Positions 34,201-44,198 of a stretch of 64,000 bases of DNA are shown here, one piece after another. The stretch's first letter is position 1. Each line of letters starts with the position of its first letter. Source of the stretch: Chondrus crispus (lineage: Eukaryota; Rhodophyta; Florideophyceae; Gigartinales; Gigartinaceae); the NCBI RefSeq assembly GCF_000350225.1, contig NW_005178982.1, forward strand, positions 188,699 to 252,698. The letters are read 5' to 3'. The notes beneath the pieces were generated by a model, which was given only the letters and a program-made list of their open reading frames with translations, did no database searches and had not been told where the DNA came from. The position numbers and the translations under genes were made by a program.

Positions 34201-35035
34201 TGTGGTATCTGGATCGCATGACGAGAGCGTGCGGTTGTGGGACGTGGAGACGGGAGCACAAGTCGGGGAGGCGTTAGTTGGACACACGAGTTCGGTGCTT
34301 TGCGTTGCGATGAGTGGGGACGAAAGACGTGTGGTATCTGGATCGGAGGACAGGAGCGTGCGGGTGTGGGACGTGGAGACGGGAGCACAAGTCGGGGAGG
34401 CGTTAGTTGGACACACGGGTTATGTGTATAGCGTTGCGATGAGTGAGGACGGAAGACGTGTGGTATCTGGATCGAGGGGCAAGAGCGTGCGGGTGTGGGA
34501 CGTGGAGACGGGAGCACAAGTTGGGGAGGCGTTAGTTGGCCACACGGATGGGGTGCTTTGCGTTGCGATGAGTGAGGACGGAAGACGTGTGGTATCTGGA
34601 TCTGGGGACGTGCGGGTGTGGGACGTAGAGACGGGAGCACAAGTCGGGGAGGTGTTGGTTGGACACAAGAGGGAAGTGAATAGCGTTGCGATTAGTGGGG
34701 ACGGAAGATGTGTGGTATCGGGATCGTTTGACAAGAGCGTGCGGGTGTGGGACGTGGAGAGAGGGATCACACTTTATGTCGGGAGGGTAAAGGATTTGGG
34801 AGAAATCAAGAGTCGGTTCCTGAGGACGGAAGACTTGGGTACTGGTGCTTCTCGCGCAGGACGAACATCACACATTTTTTCAAGGGAGGGAGGAATTGTG
34901 CAAAGGCGAGAGGATGGGTCTGAGGCTGTCTTGGCCGAGTTGGACGATCCAGAAGACTTGCAGATAGACCACGATCACGGGGTCGCAGTAGCAAGGGTGG
35001 GTCATCTGGTTGCTATCATGAAGCTAGTGGTGTAA
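31262..35035 (+). CDS. TIR-NB-ARC-WD40 receptor (NLR-like)
   Basis: A 1,257-aa NLR-type receptor expected to act in the cytosol: ligand sensing by WD40 blades, nucleotide-dependent switching, TIR output. The start MQESFRQ (31262) is conserved in the paralogs. TIR about 20-190 with DVFISHAGPDK and Glu94 in KWTMREL. Residues about 225-270 include a stretch that loosely resembles a SAP motif (EEIYLQLNSRGIDGSP). NB-ARC: P-loop GKGGVGKT 284-291, kinase-2 CLFIIDDLW 367-375, RNBS-B SRLLYSTRD 403-411, CAGLPLAL 464-471, and MHD at 603-605. A middle region with AARLSV and YFQLYGRI recalls AP-ATPase/WD40 proteins. WD40: seven repeats about 880-1170, the central ones 43 residues and almost identical (DVETGAQVGEALVGH). 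All NTPase motifs are intact and there is no intron or stop. The immune role is inferred from the domain set. Confidence 0.85.
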   Translation: MQESFRQETGPSRRRRERRSPDVFISHAGPDKLFIARPLSEKLQAQGLNCFLDKISMEPGDCGRDEMTKAMESAKVGVFILSPEFAARKWTMRELRCFLRRRKEAISSGMPPPTLMPVFYRLTIRECRELEPNRYWDDEGNNIFQVEKFFSEERQREASTDTVKRELQELADITGIENDEEATNHLKDEFGHLARENLVKRVSRWVKKKSEEDSSDEVREVLNASGCTHDLFRPCILAELNPEEIYLQLNSRGIDGSPNTCEARLKEAVLSTDRNTYIGATATGKGGVGKTCALRAIAHDDDVKARFSGGVYLMSLGKDANVGRLIEQLCIAVEASGGNQAAAKMREQSELSRVLTKMRAWFNTRVCLFIIDDLWAVNGIDACILQKLSTLAAATGDMRERRSRLLYSTRDSKLKQVGKQVTFEPREREGGDSVHMLMLAGGANPEEANDPRCKKAVSEILKMCAGLPLALNVAGTGVRYMRDRWEGEKSQAWEAYLSKMKRRNTLRSESPEDGYSSLDATLHASLDIVESGIGSDGERLRQFSFRKIHRSLCVMKKQDGMPLSLVIKLWEMDYESAEKYAKQMERVGLVDLHYDNDGGWVRMHDLTHDFAVQEAQKEESVTFWYKKLADVCRQGRGLLAITESEGRESKDAREKYVFESIYRVLKQGGCVEELKRLFLSARWVKTVIQKGGVWQYGEAVKDLSSFLRNTGGSESLSRGTGEEDSVYAMELMMRAARLSVPFCGENSAGIYFQLYGRIKHRASELGSVQRILEEIERHAPRPWVRPVSECVERADGRLVEQIVLPYVGSREIQVGMDSSGQVYGCQVKESGAEVTVFTQSAEKETKIVRLEGEFETESQSPGDLEARNVTSEVTGKKRSVTRATCATFCERKGYVVVGYEDGTLRLWSTSEKKVLRSFHGHRSKVACVAMSGDGRLVVSGSEDSKKMRVWDVETGAKVGKVLGGHTGLVYSVAMSGDGRRVVSGSHDESVRLWDVETGAQVGEALVGHTSSVLCVAMSGDERRVVSGSEDRSVRVWDVETGAQVGEALVGHTGYVYSVAMSEDGRRVVSGSRGKSVRVWDVETGAQVGEALVGHTDGVLCVAMSEDGRRVVSGSGDVRVWDVETGAQVGEVLVGHKREVNSVAISGDGRCVVSGSFDKSVRVWDVERGITLYVGRVKDLGEIKSRFLRTEDLGTGASRAGRTSHIFSREGGIVQRREDGSEAVLAELDDPEDLQIDHDHGVAVARVGHLVAIMKLVV

Positions 35036-35060
35036 ATTGCGGAAAGCGATGGACGCTTGA
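35036..35060. other. Short gap after the NLR gene
   Basis: Twenty-five bases between the NLR stop codon and the duplicated 3' flank. Nothing recognised. Confidence 0.4.
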
Positions 35061-35440
35061 CGCCCGAGACATTAGTACTGCGTTGCAACTATGCGAGGTG
35101 GTAGTGGGGAGGGTGTTTTTGTGTTGTTGTGAGTGAATGCGTGAGAAGCTTGGTTGACGGACGTTGCAGTGCCTGGATGTGTATGTATAAACTAGCGACG
35201 TGCTTCCCCTCATCACTCAGTAAACAAGTGTAGGGATACGAGCGGACCTGACGTGACATAAGTGTTTCATGGCGATGGCTTGTCCTCCACGCAGACAGCG
35301 GACTAAGAAACGTTCACGGCGGCATCAAGCGTTCGGACAGAAGCGACAGAGGTGCCACGCGGCAGGTCTCTGAAGGTACAGTATTGTGATGCATTGACAC
35401 AGGTGTGCACGCACGGTGCACGCGGATTCGGGGTTGAGGT
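35061..35440 (+). repeat. Duplicated 3' flank of NLR gene, copy 1
   Basis: Begins with GCCCGAGACATTAGTACTGC 26 bp after the NLR stop codon and matches 36681-37070 with moderate divergence (shared GCTTGTCCTCCACGCAGA and CGGACAGAAGCGACAGAG). It is probably the 3' untranslated region of the gene family. Confidence 0.7.
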
Positions 35441-36680
35441 TAGCTGGGAATTGAAAGGATGGGAATTGAAAGGACCTGTACGCTTCTCAGGCGCGCTTTT
35501 ATGCTCGCGGCCTCCCTAACGGCGACGTCCTCGTTCGCAGGCATGATCGCGCCGAGCGCGAAGGGACGTTGCGATCGCAAGAGTATTGGTTGCCTCGCGA
35601 CGCAGGTACGATGGGCGCGTGTGCGGAGGGCGTGAACGACGGCGGATTTGACGGCGACCGGCGGGTGGTCGACAGGCGTGGCCGCGGTTGAAGACGGATG
35701 TACAGGTGGACAGGGGGACAGGGTTGCTTCGTTCGGAGTGTGAGCGATGCTTTTTGGTGAGGTGAGGTGGGTAAAGGTAGAGTGGGGAGGCAACGGAGGG
35801 GATCGGCCTGAAGAGTGTTGAAGGAAACGAGAAGATTTTTATGACCTACTGTAATAATTCTAGGCCCAGAGGCGCTTACCGTTAGCTTTTAGCCGAGCGA
35901 TTAAATCGCCCGAAAGGATAGCCACTGTTATCCGTGGAGGTACAATTTCAATTACTTTTGAACGCATAATCATTACTCTTCGTGACTCCGCACTGTTGTC
36001 GTTTATGAAAAAGCAAAATATTTCGAAATACCCACACTTTTTCCGCTTATGGCGATATGATATCGGCCTCGATTATCGTTCTCGACTCTTCTCTCGACTG
36101 CGATCGTAGTTTGCGGCGCATGAAATCCGAGCAAGTTGCTTCAAGCCTTTTCTTTTTCTTTATCACAGGGTATCATAGGGGCTTCAAACCTAGAAAATAT
36201 GTTTCTCACGAAACACTTGTCGCTGTTAGTAGGCTTTCCGAAAGTGCCATACAGAGTGTTTATTGCCACATTTCAACTGTACAACCAGCGGTCGTCCAAT
36301 AGCGTCTCGTTCAAGCGCCGGTTTCTGGCAGCGTCAACCTCATTTGTTCATTCCCCGTTTCCTGCAACATGATTGGACAAGGCGAGACAGGATGGCCCCC
36401 AGATGCAACTGAACTAACTGTCCCCCCTCGTCCACCCCGTTGCATATCAAACGGGCTTGTACCTATCCGCCGAGAAAGTTACGGCGCCCAGCAGTGCACA
36501 CCTCTCGCAGTCCCCGTCCCGCCGTTTGCCGCCCCGAGAGCATCACCCACCTCCTTTCTTTGCTGCCATCATCATGCCGCACGTCACATGCACGTCGCAC
36601 TGGAAAGAGGGCTCATGATAACAGCCATGAGGTCGAAGGCACGTTGTCGTCTCGCTGCTTCGGCGCCCACGCCCTCCGCT
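35441..36680. other. No confident gene
   Basis: The minus-strand frame 35440-35793 (117 aa) and plus-strand frames around 35500-35640 and 36057-36683 have no recognisable domain. Composition is mixed. I see no repeat tying this stretch to the rest of the cluster. Confidence 0.4.
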
Positions 36681-37070
36681 TAGTGCCCGAGACATTAGTA
36701 CTGCGTTGCAACTGTGCGAGGTGGTAGTGGGGAGGGGTTTTTGTTTTGTTATGAATGCGTGAGAAGCCTGCTTGATGGACGTTGCAGTCCATGTATGCGT
36801 CAGTATGAAGTATCGACCTGCTTCCCTTTCAACACTCAGTAAACAACTCTAGAGGGATGCAAGCAGACTTGACGTGTAATAAGTGTTCCAAGGCAAAGGC
36901 TTGTCCTCCACGCAGAGGGACGACTGAGAAACAATCACAGCAGCGTCAAGTATTCGGACAGAAGCGACAGAGGCGCCACCTCGCTCCCTCCCGGCACGCA
37001 GAAGATATTGTGATCCAATGACCCACGTGGGTTTGGTGCCCACGGATTCAACATGGAGGTCAACTGACGA
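36681..37070 (+). repeat. Duplicated NLR 3' flank, copy 2, without a gene
   Basis: Diverged copy of 35061-35440. No WD40 coding sequence precedes it, so it looks like the remains of a deleted or rearranged paralog. Confidence 0.6.
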
Positions 37071-39334
37071 GTGAAGGGATATCGCTGTCTCTCAGCAGTC
37101 AAGTGAACTCTTGTGCTCACTATAATATCTTGAGCAATAACGTGCAGGCACCTGGCCATCAGATGCGTCAGTCGCGTGCGAGAAAAGATGTAGAGGTAGT
37201 TGTATTGGTGAAATCAAGGGTGTGTTGATTAGAGCAAGCGTTGCCGACCGGCTCAAGGCAGGGCCGCGAGTCTCAAAGTTGAGAGGATATTGATACACGT
37301 GCACAGGTCGCACAGGTGCACACGTGTGAGAAGAAAAAAGGCAAACGAGACCATAAAATTCAAGTTTACCATAAACTTGGCCTTCTATGTACAGTACCCT
37401 TGGGTACTCTTCACGACGTGCAGACACTGTTTCGCTGCCGTTCCCCTCCTCCTTTCTGCCCCACCTCCTTCGTGCTGCCAACAAGCAGCGGCCTGCCAAG
37501 TTTCTGCCATCCGACAACCTCCTTCCACCTGCACCCTCTCCGCGAGCGCCCTCGTCCGCCGCACCAGCCGCTCGTTCTCGCGCTCCACGCCGCGCATCCA
37601 CGCCGTCTTCCGCGCCTCCCGCATCACACCACCAGGTGGCCAGGCGCGCGTGTTGATCGCGCACCCCCGCTGGGCGGCCGCATACGCGCCGCGCCATCAT
37701 GAGGCACGTTGCAAACCTGATCCGGACCCCGGTCCGGATCTCGATCCCCGCTCCCCCGCGGCAACGAGGCGACTGGTGCGAGGCATGACAGTGTAAGGCG
37801 GCGGGCAGTCGCAGGAGACGCGCGGGCGGGCGATAAGGGCACGTTGGAAAAGCCGGAGGATTAGCCCGGGCGGGAAGGCTCTGAGGGCGGTGAGGGAATG
37901 CGGAGCGGAGGGCGGAGGATGATGACGAAAGGCGGCGTGACGTACATTGAGACTAATATCTACGCGGGGTGCCACGGGAGGCGGCACTGTGTGCATACTA
38001 TGCACAACACATAACGTATGTACAGTACGATGCTCAGGCGGGTGCAGTGCATACGGGACATGCACAACGCATAACGTATGCACGATGCTAAGACGGTGCA
38101 GTGCAGACAGCGTTCCCCTTTTGTAGTAATCTTTACGCGCATTTGAATGGCAGCAATGCGTCACGCCGCCACAGGACCCAGGACCCAGGACCTAGGACCC
38201 AGGACGCCAACAATTCAACAATTTCGTTATTTCTCGCCCCCCCCTCTCTCACACGTGTATTCCATTGCCCCCCAACGTCACCCACCGCCCAAATCTTGCC
38301 ACCGAGCGACATCGCAGCCCGAGCAGCCATTCTTCTTCTCTACCCTTGCCCAACGCCTATATTAACATACCGCTCCTTGAGGAGTTCCTTGAGGAGCGAG
38401 GCGCAGTTTGAGGTAGAACTACCCCACAACACATCAACACACCACCTACTATATCCCACATAGATCCAACTCCCTACCTCCCCTCACCAACCGCCCCCGC
38501 GCGAAGGAAGGTCACAGCCTCCTCGCCCCAGTGGCTTTTCGTGCTTGCGCCTCTCGGGCGTAGCGCGGTGCAAGCGCCTTTCGGTCCGGAATAGGTGCGG
38601 CCGACCTTGGCCTTTGTTGTTCAGCATTTCATAGCACTACCTGCACGTTTCGGAGTTTTTCCGCCGAAAACTATCTTCGCCGTTGCTAGTGGGTACAGAG
38701 TCCCCTTTCGCCCAATACAGCACTAAATATATGTACCACATGTTGCCAAGAAATGCGTATGCAGTAGCGATATGCAACAGTTAACACGGTTGCCACGCTT
38801 GGAGATGTTTCGTGCGCCACTTCAGTGGAGTGCCCAAGTGTGCCGTACAATGTATCTGCTCTTTTCCGAGACACGATGCGCTTTTGTCCACGATTGCACA
38901 CTGTCCAGCATATCCAGATGCCATCTGCGCATGTGACGACTCTCAACCATCCTCCAAATCGATAGAGAGGTATGCTTTTAAGGCCCAGAGATACGGAGAG
39001 ACAAATTTCTCAGAGTGGAATGGTAGCTGCGGTTTTCGGGTAACCTCATGTCCATTTCAAACCTCGTGGCCTACATTGAAGTCCACTTACCTTTGTACCT
39101 AACTTAACCTTGTACCTATCGCACTGTTATTGAAACTGAATGCATCACGAACGATGCAGAACTTGACGGTCCCCCGCCTCCCCCGCCTCCCGGTGATGTG
39201 CACTGGTTTTGAGTAATGCGACCGTGAATCGCACCCTGATGCGCGCTGTGCTCCCGCACGCATGCTACTTGTATGACACCTGGGTTAGGGGCATACCTTT
39301 AAGTGCACAAGCCACGCACATCGATCCAGTATGT
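37071..39334. other. Mostly non-coding; weak coiled-coil frame and short repeats
   Basis: A minus-strand frame (37385-37627) contains GVERENERLVRRTRALAERV, which resembles a short leucine-zipper coiled coil, perhaps a piece of a lost gene. The region near 37435-37520 is related to DNA downstream of the RsmG copies. At 37988-38101 a unit of about 60 bp is repeated twice (shared CATAACGTATG and GATGCT). Short AGGACCC repeats lie at 38175-38205. No other gene can be supported. Confidence 0.4.
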
Positions 39335-40232
39335 TCTGGGAGAGGGCGAGAGCGCAGGATAGGAGTACGTTTTCGAGAAACATATACCGTGTTCTGAGAC
39401 AAGGTGGGTCTGTAGAGGAGCTTAAGAGACTATTTTTGAGTGCGCGATGGGTGAAGACAGTAGTACAGAGAGGAGAGGCGGGGTTTGGCAATACGAGGAA
39501 GCTTTAAAGAGATTGAGTAGAGACTTGAACGGGAAAAGAGGAAGCGGGAAGGCGGGAAGGGGACGGGTCGATGAGGACGCAGTGGATGCAATGATTTTAA
39601 TGATGCGGGCTGCGCGACTGAGTGTACGATTATGTGGTGAAAACAGTGCCGGGATTTACTTTCAGCTGTATGGGTGAGTGAAGCACAAGGCACGGGATTC
39701 AGGTTGTGTACGAAAGATGCTGGAGGAAATCGAGAGATACGCACCACGGCCGTGGGTGCAGATTGTGAGTGGGTGTGTAGCGCGAGCCGATGGAAGGTTG
39801 GCGGCGCAGATTGTTCTGCCATATTACGGTGCGCGAAACGTTCAAATAGGTATGGATTCCAGCGGTGAAGTGTATGGATGTCAGTTGAGGTCGTGCGGGG
39901 CAGAAGTAACAGTTTTCACGCAATGTGCTGAGAAGGTGACGAAGACGGTTCGATTAGGAGGCGAGTTAGAAACGGAGAGCCAGAGCGCAGGGGACGTTGA
40001 AGCAAGAAGGGCAACCTCCGAAGTGACTGCAGAAACCCGAGTGTGACGAGAGCTACCTGCGCAACTTTCTGTGAGAGCAAGGGGTACGTTTTTTTGGGAT
40101 GTGAAGACGGGACGTTGAAGCTGTGGAGTACGTCGGAGAGGAAAGTATTGAGAAGTTTCCACGGTCATAGGTCGGTACTGTAGTGGGTTGCGTTGCGATG
40201 AGGGGAGAAGGAAGACGTGTGGTGTCTCGATC
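39335..40232 (+). pseudogene. Fragment of a second TIR-NB-ARC-WD40 gene
   Basis: Homologous to about 33190-34090 of the intact NLR, i.e. the region between the MHD motif and the first WD40 repeats. Readable pieces: EELKRLFLSARWVKTV-like coding from about 39385, AARLSVRLCGENSAGIYFQLYG ending in TGA at 39675-39677, and 39678-40046 with EIERYAPRPWVQIVSG and GAEVTVFTQCAEKVTK. At least three frameshifts (an extra A near 39379, an insertion near 39470, one at 39675) and stops break it. TIR, NTPase and most of the propeller are absent. The break at 40232 falls at the start of a short repeat pair. Confidence 0.85.
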
Positions 40233-40240
40233 GGGGGTTT

Positions 40241-40400
40241 ACAGTGACCCGGTCACCCGAATTTTATGTCAACCAGAGCAATAAAAGGCAAGCAAGGTTA
40301 TCCGGGGAAATGTCTCCTCCTCCCTCGGGTCTCGTCGCGTCTACAGTGACCCGGTCACCCCACTTTATGTCAACTAGAGCAAACTCTGGTGCGCGCCTCT
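40241..40400. repeat. Direct repeat pair with palindromic core
   Basis: ACAGTGACCCGGTCACCC at 40241-40258 recurs at 40343-40360, each followed by TTTATGTCAAC(C/T)AGAGCAA. GTGACCCGGTCAC is itself palindromic apart from the central bases. Origin unknown; possibly a decayed element that ended the NLR pseudogene. Confidence 0.7.
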
Positions 40401-40514
40401 CCGCTGCGCCGTCGTCGGTAGAATAGTGATTAATCATTAATTCTACAATGGTACGTACCCTAAATCATCATCAGCCAACAATCGAGCGATGGTGGAGGTC
40501 ATAGAGCCATTTCA

Positions 40515-41219
40515 TTGGACTGTTGGCTTTCTCCAAATTACAGCCAAATTACAGACAAGAGCCTGCGCTCAACATGGCTGTGTAAACGTTATGCTTTCCT
40601 CCAATCGTTGGTTTGGTGTGACGTCAACACAGTTGTGAGGGCATTTTACTGCAAAATTACATTTTACAGCACTGTAGTGTGAGATGTTATACTGTAGGTG
40701 GATATTTTATATGAATTTTAGGGAAGCGCGCGCAGACGGTCTGGGAAATCCGGGCCGGATGCGTGGATGCTTCTAGAAGGGATGGGGAGGAAATCAAAGC
40801 GTGGAAGGTGGCCGAGTGTCGACAGATCGGACATACCAGACTCTACGGCGAGACTCAACACCCCACTTTCCCAGAAAACACCACCAACCCCCTTCGACCG
40901 AACAACAACAGTACGTAAATCATCGTTTCATGATTCTTTTCATGCTTTACGATTAGTGCGTCTTTCCTCGCTGGAATCACACGAACATTCATTCACGAAA
41001 GAACAAGCGAAAGCACATCAGCTCACGCTACCCACACGCACGCACACGACCGTCGCCACTGTTTCCGCTTTCGTCGACAACGGCAAGAGTGCCGCGCACT
41101 GAACGCGGCCTTCAACCTTCGCGTCCCTGTTTTCCTAACAGCCGGTACCGTTCTCACGCATAACACACTCCTAACACACTCCGCACCTCACCAACTTGTC
41201 TTTAGCTATTCACAAAAAA
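40515..41219 (+). promoter_or_regulatory. Type I upstream region of TIR-Sel1 gene 2
   Basis: Counterpart of 22758-23454, with the same leader before the conserved ATG. Confidence 0.5.
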
Positions 41220-44027
41220 ATGCAGGAAAGCTTGCGACAAGAGACGGGACCAAGTAGAACACGGCGAAATATACAGTCTCCCGATGTGTTCATAAGCCAT
41301 GCTGGCCCGGACAAGCTACTCATCGCACGTCCTCTTTCCAAGAAATTGCAAGCTCAAGGTTTAAATTGCTTCCTCGACAAAATCTCGATGGAGCCCGGGG
41401 ACTGCGGACGGGATGAAATGACGAAGGCTATGGAGTCTGCGAAGGTCGGTGTTTTCATTCTTTCTCCCGAGTTTGCAGCTCGAAAATGGACAATGAGGGA
41501 ACTGCGGTGCTTCCTGCGCCGACGCAAAGAAGCGATAAGCAGTGGGATGCCGCCACCGACACTGATGCCGGTGTTTTACAGATTAAGTATTCGTGAATGC
41601 AGAGAGTTGGAGCCCAATCGGTACTCGGATGATGAAGGAAATAATATTTTTCAAGTTGAGAAGTTTTTTAGCGAGGAACGACAGCGCGAAGCGAGCACGG
41701 ATACGGTGATGAGAGAGCTACAAGAGTTGGCAGATATCACTGGAATAGAAAATAACGAAAACGCAACGAACCTGCTGGAAGATGAATTCAGCCATGATGC
41801 AAGGGAACATCTTGTGAAACGAGTATCTCGGTGGGTGAAAAAGAAAAGTGAGGAGCAAGAAGCCGACCGCCTTCATTATTCCACGAGGGATAGGGAGCTG
41901 CGTCAGATTGGGGAGCGGGTTGCTTTCGAGCCAAGAGAGACAGAAGGGAAAGAAGCACTTGACGCAGTGCGATCTATGGAGCTGTATGAGCGCGCTATCG
42001 AGAAGGGTGAGGACGTCGTTGCGATGTTTAATCTCGGTAATTTGCTGAAACAAGGTGGCGAAGGAGTAGAGCGCAACGTGGTGCGATCAGTGGAGCTGTA
42101 TGAGCGCGCTATCGAGAAGGGTGACCACGTCGATGCCATGGTTAGCCTCGGTCTTTTGCTGAAACAAGGTGGCGAAGGAGTAGAGCGTAACGCGGTGCGA
42201 TCAGTGGAGCTGTATGAACGCGCTATCGAGAAGGGTGAGAACGTCAATGCGATGTTTAATTTCGGTAATTTGCTGAAACAAGGTGCCGAAGGAGTAGAGC
42301 GTAACGTGGTGCGATCAGTGGAGCTGTATGAGCGCGCTATCGAGAAGGGTGACCACGTCAGTGCGATGTTTAATCTCGGTCTTTTGCTCTCAGAAGGTGG
42401 CGAAGGAGTAGAGCGTAACGCGGTGCGATCAGTGGAGCTGTATGAGCGCGCTATCGAGAAGGGTGAGGACGTCGATGCCATGAATAACCTCGGTTTTTTG
42501 CTCCAACAAGGTGCCGAAGGAGTAGAGCGCAACGCGGTGCGATCAGTGGAGCTGTATGAGCGCGCTATCGAGAAGGGTGAGAACGTCTATGCCATGGTTA
42601 ACCTCGGTTTTTTGCTCCAACAAGGTGCCGAAGGATTAGAGCGCAACGCGGTGCGATCAGTGGAGCTGTATGAGCGCGCTATCGAGAAGGGTGAGGACGT
42701 CGTTGCGATGTTTAATCTCGGTAATTTGCTGAAACAAGGTGGCGAAGGAGTAGAGCGCAACGCGGTGCGATCAGTGGAGCTGTATGAGCGCGCTATCGAG
42801 AAGGGTGACCACGTCGATGCCATGGTTAGCCTCGGTCTTTTGCTGAAACATGGTGGCGAAGGAGTAGAGCGTAACGCGGTGCGATCTATGGAGCTGTATG
42901 AGCGCGCTATCGAGAAGGGTGAGAACGTCGATGCCATGGTTAACCTCGGTCTTTTGCTCTCAGAAGGAGCCGAAGGAGTAGAGCGTAACGCGGTGAGATC
43001 TATGAAGCTGTACGAACGCGCTATCGAGAAGGGTGAGAACGTCTATGCCACGAATAACCTCGGTTTTTTGCTCCAACAAGGTGCCGAAGGAGTAGAGCGC
43101 AACGCGGTGCGATCAGTGGAGCTGTATGAACGCGCTATCGAGAAGGGTGAGTACGTCAATGCCATGAATAACCTCGGTAATTTGCTGAGACGAGGTGCCG
43201 AAGGAGTAGAGCGTGACGCGGTACGATCAGTGGAGCTGTTTGAACGCGCTATCGAGAAGGGTGAGAGCGTCTATGCCATGAATAACCTCGGTAATTTGCT
43301 GAGACAAGGTGCCGAAGGAGTAGAGCGCAACGCGGTGCGATCAGTGGAGCTGTATGAGCGCGCTATCGAGAAGGGTGAGAACGTCTATGCCATGGTTAAC
43401 CTCGGTGTTTTGCTCCAACAAGGTGCCGAAGGAGTAGAGCGTAACGCAGTGCGATCTATGGAGCTGTATGAGCGCGCTATCGAGAAGGGTGAGGACGTCG
43501 ATGCTATGGTTAACCTCGGTAATTTGCTGAAACAAGGTGGCGAAGGAGTAGAGCGTGACGCGGTACGAGCTGTGGCACTGTATGATCGTGCAATGGCGAA
43601 AGGAAATTCCGGTAACGCGACTTGCAATCTTGCGATGACGTTGAGGGACGGAGCGGAAGGGGTGGAGCGCAATGCGGTGCGTGCGGTGGAGCTGTTTGAG
43701 ATGGACATCAAGGAACGGAAGCAGAGCAAGTCAATGGTGTGTCTTGGAAACATGATGCGAGACGGGGCGGACGGGGTGGCCCGCGACACGGATCGAGCGA
43801 TACAGTTGTACGAGATGGCGGTCGAGAAAGACAACAACGCGGAGGCGGTAGCCCAACTTGCGGCGTTGCAGCGGGACAGATCAGACGGCAGTACGCGGCC
43901 GCGATTTCGGGTTATTTTTTCATTTTTGCTTTTTGCCTGTTTTTTCATGCAGAAACTGAGAAACTTCATGATTCTTCATGAAGAAAGGACTTTGGACAAT
44001 GATGGAGATGGGCTGCAGGGACCCTAG
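41220..44027 (+). CDS. TIR-Sel1 repeat protein, gene 2 (17 repeats)
   Basis: 935 aa from the conserved MQESLRQ start. TIR domain about 20-190 (DVFISHAGPDK, Glu94 in KWTMREL). Its first about 45 residues match gene 1 (LLIARPLSKKL) but residues about 60-150 match the NLR gene (CGRDEM, RRRKEAISSGMPPP), so this TIR is itself a mosaic. Linker LHYSTRDRELRQIG, closer to NB-ARC RNBS-B than gene 1's. Residues 248-893: fourteen near-identical and three diverged 38-residue Sel1 repeats. The tail of 42 residues with VIFSFLLFACFF derives from the same insertion as in gene 1. RsmG copy 2 follows. The reading frame is intact. Proposed role as for gene 1: TIR-linked recognition or signalling with a TPR-like scaffold; binding partner unknown. 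Confidence 0.85.
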   Translation: MQESLRQETGPSRTRRNIQSPDVFISHAGPDKLLIARPLSKKLQAQGLNCFLDKISMEPGDCGRDEMTKAMESAKVGVFILSPEFAARKWTMRELRCFLRRRKEAISSGMPPPTLMPVFYRLSIRECRELEPNRYSDDEGNNIFQVEKFFSEERQREASTDTVMRELQELADITGIENNENATNLLEDEFSHDAREHLVKRVSRWVKKKSEEQEADRLHYSTRDRELRQIGERVAFEPRETEGKEALDAVRSMELYERAIEKGEDVVAMFNLGNLLKQGGEGVERNVVRSVELYERAIEKGDHVDAMVSLGLLLKQGGEGVERNAVRSVELYERAIEKGENVNAMFNFGNLLKQGAEGVERNVVRSVELYERAIEKGDHVSAMFNLGLLLSEGGEGVERNAVRSVELYERAIEKGEDVDAMNNLGFLLQQGAEGVERNAVRSVELYERAIEKGENVYAMVNLGFLLQQGAEGLERNAVRSVELYERAIEKGEDVVAMFNLGNLLKQGGEGVERNAVRSVELYERAIEKGDHVDAMVSLGLLLKHGGEGVERNAVRSMELYERAIEKGENVDAMVNLGLLLSEGAEGVERNAVRSMKLYERAIEKGENVYATNNLGFLLQQGAEGVERNAVRSVELYERAIEKGEYVNAMNNLGNLLRRGAEGVERDAVRSVELFERAIEKGESVYAMNNLGNLLRQGAEGVERNAVRSVELYERAIEKGENVYAMVNLGVLLQQGAEGVERNAVRSMELYERAIEKGEDVDAMVNLGNLLKQGGEGVERDAVRAVALYDRAMAKGNSGNATCNLAMTLRDGAEGVERNAVRAVELFEMDIKERKQSKSMVCLGNMMRDGADGVARDTDRAIQLYEMAVEKDNNAEAVAQLAALQRDRSDGSTRPRFRVIFSFLLFACFFMQKLRNFMILHEERTLDNDGDGLQGP

Positions 44028-44198
44028 GAAAGCATGGGGGATCTCGATTTCGATGGTTGATCGCGATTATCGTTGCAGTCGTCTGAGGAAGGCCGAAGTG
44101 GTGATTTTTTCATTTTGCAGCATTATCTGGCAGTTTTTGCGCGCAAATGCGCGAAAAAACATGATTTAATGAAATCGCGCGTCCCGCGTACTACGTGG
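43892..44198. mobile_element. 293-bp insertion in the 3' end of gene 2
   Basis: Same element and same position as in gene 1: TACGCGG at 43892-43898, body 43899-44191, and TACGTGG (one mutation) at 44192-44198. Sharing of the site shows the insertion predates the A1/A2 duplication. Confidence 0.8.

Noticed and set aside
33909..34640. Minus-strand frame opposite the WD40 repeats
   Set aside because: Same effect: 129-bp sense repeats give a periodic antisense frame without known domains.
35061..37070. The 35061 and 36681 repeats as LTRs of a short retrotransposon
   Set aside because: They lack TG/CA ends and target duplications, and no PBS or coding region lies between them. They fit better as duplicated 3' flanks of the NLR family.
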